Below, in pieces: positions 23,501-25,379 of a stretch of 25,379 nucleotides of DNA. Within the stretch, counting starts at the first letter, position 1; every line of letters begins with the position of its first letter. The notes under the pieces are model-generated. The model saw only the letters and a list, made by a program, of their open reading frames with translations, had not been told where the DNA came from and did no database searches. The position numbers and the translations under genes are program-made. This stretch comes from a virus. The stretch covers positions 1 through 25,379 of the IMG/VR virus record IMGVR_UViG_3300017598_000079; one strand, written 5' to 3'.

Positions 23501-23991
23501 CTTTACTAAGAAGAGGTATGAAAGAAGAACAAGCTAAGATGGCAGGAGCAGTTATGGGTTCTATAGGAACATATGTAGGGCTTAAGTATCTTAGAGAACA
23601 AGCAGCTATTAGTTTAGGTACAATACACCCTATAGATGCTAAGTATGACTATGAGAACTATGAGGATGAAGATTGGTTAAGAGTTACAGGTGAGGCCTTA
23701 AACTATACTGCTCCTCTAGGTTTTATGAGTAGTGTATACAATTATGGGGCTATAGCTACTGGTAATAATGAACTAGGTAGAGAATGGACAAGTAAGAATG
23801 GTATGTCATCTCTATTAGGCCCATCAGGAGGACTAGGAGAAGACTTAATTCAAATAATGAGGTCAGGAGTAGAAGGAGATTTTAAAGATGAAAGGTCTTT
23901 ACAAAGATGGAAGTCTTTAGTCCCTTTTAATAACTTACCAATTATAAATGAAGCTGGTAAATATTTAATAGAAGAATATGGAGATAAGTAA
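20548..23991 (+). CDS. Internal virion protein D, T7 gp16-like, with ParB/Srx-like segment
   Basis: An 1147-residue ejection protein (T7 gp16 is 1318) following the gp15-like gene. The N-terminus (STAVDYWVTQNPSGMAYHYP) is not a lytic transglycosylase. Residues about 95-195 contain hydrophobic Gly/Ala-rich segments (GVGAGGVTGAGANIAD; IGFMFGGGLGFLGGVLSG) that could cross a membrane. Around 462-510 is a ParB N-terminal/sulfiredoxin-like stretch: MKEPVIVGYEEGKLVILEGN, then HRISAANRIGMDDVPLV, with GNHR at 480-483. The later region (TKVLTQFMRFPLIAQETLLR, GAVMGSIGTYVGLKYL) has the look of the gp16 C-terminal membrane-associated part. The protein would enter the host and line the inner-membrane end of the DNA channel. 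Family call rests on order, size and these regions. Confidence 0.8.
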   Translation: MAEQGQRESTAVDYWVTQNPSGMAYHYPETKFEPTNDIRGILDTEDVEFKTYFDSSDTQNKRAMLGANNTADAIKIAQRREVFNEAERAIDQDGIITQIGMSIVPAVASPTSLLPFGVVFKGAQVAKTTNRLTSGLVGVGAGGVTGAGANIADEALFDLQGMPTNYVGAGAIGFMFGGGLGFLGGVLSGPNAKNVANSIDPKNDSYTRDYQQDPYIKVEMDENGVPKLQDIGQMEKSFTDKLPLIGGWLRSDVHTVYQSDSPLLRGWMGRIASATTSLKDSAGNVMPILKTGVDIKRETKGVHNVLTREVNDVYAEARTKGYSNDLETFNKDVWGVYMEALNQQRADAAMFANQKTAGMPTGTKKVSTIDYLNDIPGASGEGVGPVRDRNFIAKGNKQVDDPDFTPRKRTGGLLDELLDDLDVPDVPEKVWVKQTPEEKAATQIALDKEKDAFDTSIKTEGMKEPVIVGYEEGKLVILEGNHRISAANRIGMDDVPLVYTDKVPDDMKFKETAKGITDAERNALLKANRDAMDEYYNTRSIEFKGEPSLNKAAESYRKYFQDMLDRSQKSGIKELQGMNPNRLYAPRTYNYKAIKDGSVPQEKVYSEVREGLANDVRNAGMTKEELEVATKDIVNKLNESAFDLNNLTTSYMVKDLPFSTHLKSKKLYLNESFMPNVVKSNFEEVTGAYHYKMSGRQSTQYAFGTDNLDEVMKMVREEHLSKGVMSNEQEIQAFERTVRDLMGDLRMNQLADTPSWSFTRNLTSFNSARLGGGFGGNQFIELASSIMFNGTKALLSGRMFTSLKNTKELLYTKGKTDDFANYLIGSGYMEDALHTSRINRYADTESGFNSGVVENKLNWINDKLMKYNGMRYFMGVMEDYTGAAVVTQLKAGKVDPKMLARWGMTEADGKTLQGKLKDITLDEGWNLEGLSLKERDQLQLAISRGIAEVVVQGDSIHLPAWMKAPGQFTKVLTQFMRFPLIAQETLLRRGMKEEQAKMAGAVMGSIGTYVGLKYLREQAAISLGTIHPIDAKYDYENYEDEDWLRVTGEALNYTAPLGFMSSVYNYGAIATGNNELGREWTSKNGMSSLLGPSGGLGEDLIQIMRSGVEGDFKDERSLQRWKSLVPFNNLPIINEAGKYLIEEYGDK

Positions 23992-24228
23992 ATGGCTAAA
24001 GCAAATCTAGGTGAGTTACATAACTTACATAAGGTAATAGCAGAGTATTATGTAGAGGCAGTAGAGTCAGGAGAGGAATTATCTTCTGGTACTCTAGCAG
24101 CTATTAATGCTTTCCTAAAGAATAATAACATCACAGTAGATGTAATAGAAGATAGTCCTACACAGAACTTAACCTCTAAAATACAACAACTGATGGATGA
24201 AGACATAGAAGAAAGGAGACAAGCATAA
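23992..24228 (+). CDS. Small terminase subunit, T7 gp18-like
   Basis: A 78-residue protein (T7 gp18 is 89) beginning directly after the gp16-like stop. It has the helical pattern of T7-type small terminases: LHNLHKVIAEYYVEAVESG, then LSSGTLAAINAFLKNNNITV, then a charged end SKIQQLMDEDIEERRQA. The TLAAINAFLKNNNI block is the most characteristic. The subunit would recognise concatemeric DNA and guide the large ATPase, not in this window and presumably to the right. Location among late genes with lysis-type genes nearby agrees with T7, where genes 17.5, 18 and 19 adjoin. Confidence 0.75.
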   Translation: MAKANLGELHNLHKVIAEYYVEAVESGEELSSGTLAAINAFLKNNNITVDVIEDSPTQNLTSKIQQLMDEDIEERRQA

Positions 24229-24864
24229 ATGGCATTATCATGGACTGATTTTAATAATGGAGAGAGTCTACTAACCTTAAGGAACTCTATAAACTCCTTT
24301 AATAATAGTGTAGTAACAGATGTAAATACTAATACAACAGCAGTATCTACTAATGCATCAAATATTAGTACTTTAGATGGGAGGATTTCTACTAATGAAG
24401 ATGATATTGCTTCTTTAAGTGATAGAGTAACTGTTAATGAGGCTGATATATTGACTAATGTAGCAGATATAGTGGACTTAAACATTAAAGCTCCTTTTAT
24501 CCCTTCATATGATTATGTAAAAGGAGCTAATATAGTAGTTACAGATGATACTTATGAGGAAGTAGCAAGAATGACTACTACAAGTAGACCAGCAGGTATT
24601 TATAAGTTAAGTCAATCTATGCTTTATTCATTGGATTCTACTAATACAAGTGCTTATTTTAGGTTTAGCTTAAATGGAGGGTCTACTTGGAGTGAGGTAA
24701 GAAGAGAACCTAAGGATAATACTGATGTACTTCCTAGTGCTTATACTTCTACTCTGGTTTATGCAGGAGGTGTATTGGACTGGATCATACAGGCAAGAAA
24801 AGAAGATGCAGGTGATGTACTTAATATACTTAGTGTTGATATGATATTTGAAAGAAAGGTGTAA
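24229..24864 (+). CDS. Short fibre-like protein: coiled coil plus beta C-terminal domain
   Basis: A 211-residue protein starting on the base after the terminase stop. Residues about 20-88 are a trimer-type heptad region with repeated hydroxyl and Asn residues (TNASNISTLDGRISTNEDDI, then VNEADILTNVADIVDLN). Residues about 90-211 form a beta-rich domain with aromatic and Gly turns (AGIYKLSQSMLYSL, FRFSLNGGSTWSEV). The N-terminal block MALSWTDFNNGESLLTLRNS may be the anchor. The layout is that of a short fibre or head decoration trimer. I do not recognise the exact family. It is separate from the main fibre by 8 kb and has normal low-CpG composition for this genome. Confidence 0.65.
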   Translation: MALSWTDFNNGESLLTLRNSINSFNNSVVTDVNTNTTAVSTNASNISTLDGRISTNEDDIASLSDRVTVNEADILTNVADIVDLNIKAPFIPSYDYVKGANIVVTDDTYEEVARMTTTSRPAGIYKLSQSMLYSLDSTNTSAYFRFSLNGGSTWSEVRREPKDNTDVLPSAYTSTLVYAGGVLDWIIQARKEDAGDVLNILSVDMIFERKV

Positions 24865-24870
24865 TAGTGT

Positions 24871-25101
24871 ATGGGTGAAAGAGAAGAAGCAGTGATAGAG
24901 ACTAAGTTAAATATATTAATAACTGACTTTCAAAGATTTAGGGATGAGCAAAGAGATGTGAATAAAGAACTAACTGAACATGGAAGTGATGAGACTCAAG
25001 TACAAGCAAAGATATTAACTACTCTTAAATGGCATACTATTATAGGTTCATTTATGATGGGTATGGTAATGTTCTTGATGTATAGTAAGATAGGAGGGTA
25101 A
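24871..25101 (+). CDS. Small membrane protein, XhlA/holin-accessory-like
   Basis: A 76-residue protein: a charged helical N-terminal half (EAVIETKLNILITDFQRFRD, about residues 6-25), a polar linker, then KWHTIIGSFMMGMVMFLMYS as a single C-terminal transmembrane helix (about 53-73). This one-span, coiled-coil-first layout resembles haemolysin XhlA-type proteins found beside phage lysis genes. The SD (AAAGG, about 11 bases upstream) is weaker than elsewhere, consistent with restrained expression of a lysis protein. The next membrane gene starts two bases after its stop. Function is inferred from topology and neighbours. Confidence 0.6.
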   Translation: MGEREEAVIETKLNILITDFQRFRDEQRDVNKELTEHGSDETQVQAKILTTLKWHTIIGSFMMGMVMFLMYSKIGG

Positions 25102-25102
25102 T

Positions 25103-25379
25103 ATGCCAATAGAAATTCTAACAATGGGAGTCAGTACACTAGGAGGATTTGCTCTTAAGTATATGGCTAATCAGGCACAATATAGACACCAACAGATGAT
25201 GGATTTGATGGGTGCTCAAGAAAGGGCTGATAAGGTGGATGGTGGGGAAGGTAAGTATGTTAGAAGATTTATTGTATTAGTTATGATGTCTCTACTAGCT
25301 TACATAGTAGTAGCACCTAGTCTTATTGATGCTAATGCGGTGATAGTAGATGAAGGGTGGTTCTGGACTACTACTACAG
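25103..25379 (+). CDS. Putative holin-like membrane protein, 3' end outside window
   Basis: An open frame of 92 visible codons running off the right edge. It begins MPIEILTMGVSTLGGFALKY (possible first hydrophobic helix, about 5-22), then a polar, Gln-rich cytoplasmic-type segment (NQAQYRHQQMMDLMGAQERA), then VRRFIVLVMMSLLAYIVVAP as a clear transmembrane span (about 53-72), and a following IDANAVIVDEGWFW stretch. GGAGGG lies upstream of the ATG. A second small membrane protein right behind the XhlA-like gene suggests a holin of the lysis cassette, but no lysin is seen beside it in the window. The function is tentative. Confidence 0.55.
   Translation, partial: MPIEILTMGVSTLGGFALKYMANQAQYRHQQMMDLMGAQERADKVDGGEGKYVRRFIVLVMMSLLAYIVVAPSLIDANAVIVDEGWFWTTTT

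Overview
The window looks like about two thirds of the genome of a lytic, T7-type podovirus. All recognisable genes lie on the + strand, are tightly packed (ATGA or TAATG overlaps and gaps of a few bases, nearly all with AGGAG-type ribosome binding sites) and follow the T7 order of DNA polymerase, nuclease, small structural proteins, portal, scaffold, capsid, tail tubular proteins A and B, internal virion proteins, small terminase and lysis-type membrane proteins. No integrase, repressor, attachment site, tRNA or bacterial flanking gene is visible. Both ends are open: the polymerase lacks its N-terminus on the left and a membrane protein runs off the right. The host cannot be named. A T7-like ejection apparatus and a virion lysozyme suggest a Gram-negative host. 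The sequence is AT-rich, and both CpG and GATC are nearly absent.

Left part (1-4823), DNA metabolism: T7-type family A DNA polymerase, an HNH-type protein, a MazG-like pyrophosphohydrolase, a DUF3310 protein, a PD-(D/E)XK nuclease with Cas4/AddB-like cysteines, and the beta subunit of class I ribonucleotide reductase, with small unknown ORFs between them. Together these would replicate the genome and enlarge or clean the dNTP pool. The RNR alpha subunit is not in the window.

4824-5055 is a gene-free junction carrying a 17-base direct repeat. It separates the DNA-metabolism block from the morphogenesis block and is a candidate regulatory region.

Middle part (5056-12734), head and tail: small virion-type proteins, portal, a small linker ORF, scaffold, major capsid protein, tail tubular proteins A and B. 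The 215 bases before the capsid gene hold a row of hairpins, including a 20-position stem with a pyrimidine-only loop, and another hairpin follows the capsid gene.

Right part (12748-25379): an 1136-residue tail fibre with two copies of a discoidin-like domain and a receptor-binding part of foreign base composition; a downstream fibre-associated protein; a small cysteine-rich protein with a phospholipase-A2-like CC-HD motif; gp13-, gp14-, gp15- and gp16-like internal virion proteins; small terminase; a second short fibre-like protein; and two lysis-type membrane proteins. Two rearrangements relative to T7 stand out: a GH24 lysozyme sits at the end of the gp15-like protein while the gp16-like protein lacks a visible lytic domain, and the gp16-like protein instead contains a ParB/sulfiredoxin-like segment.
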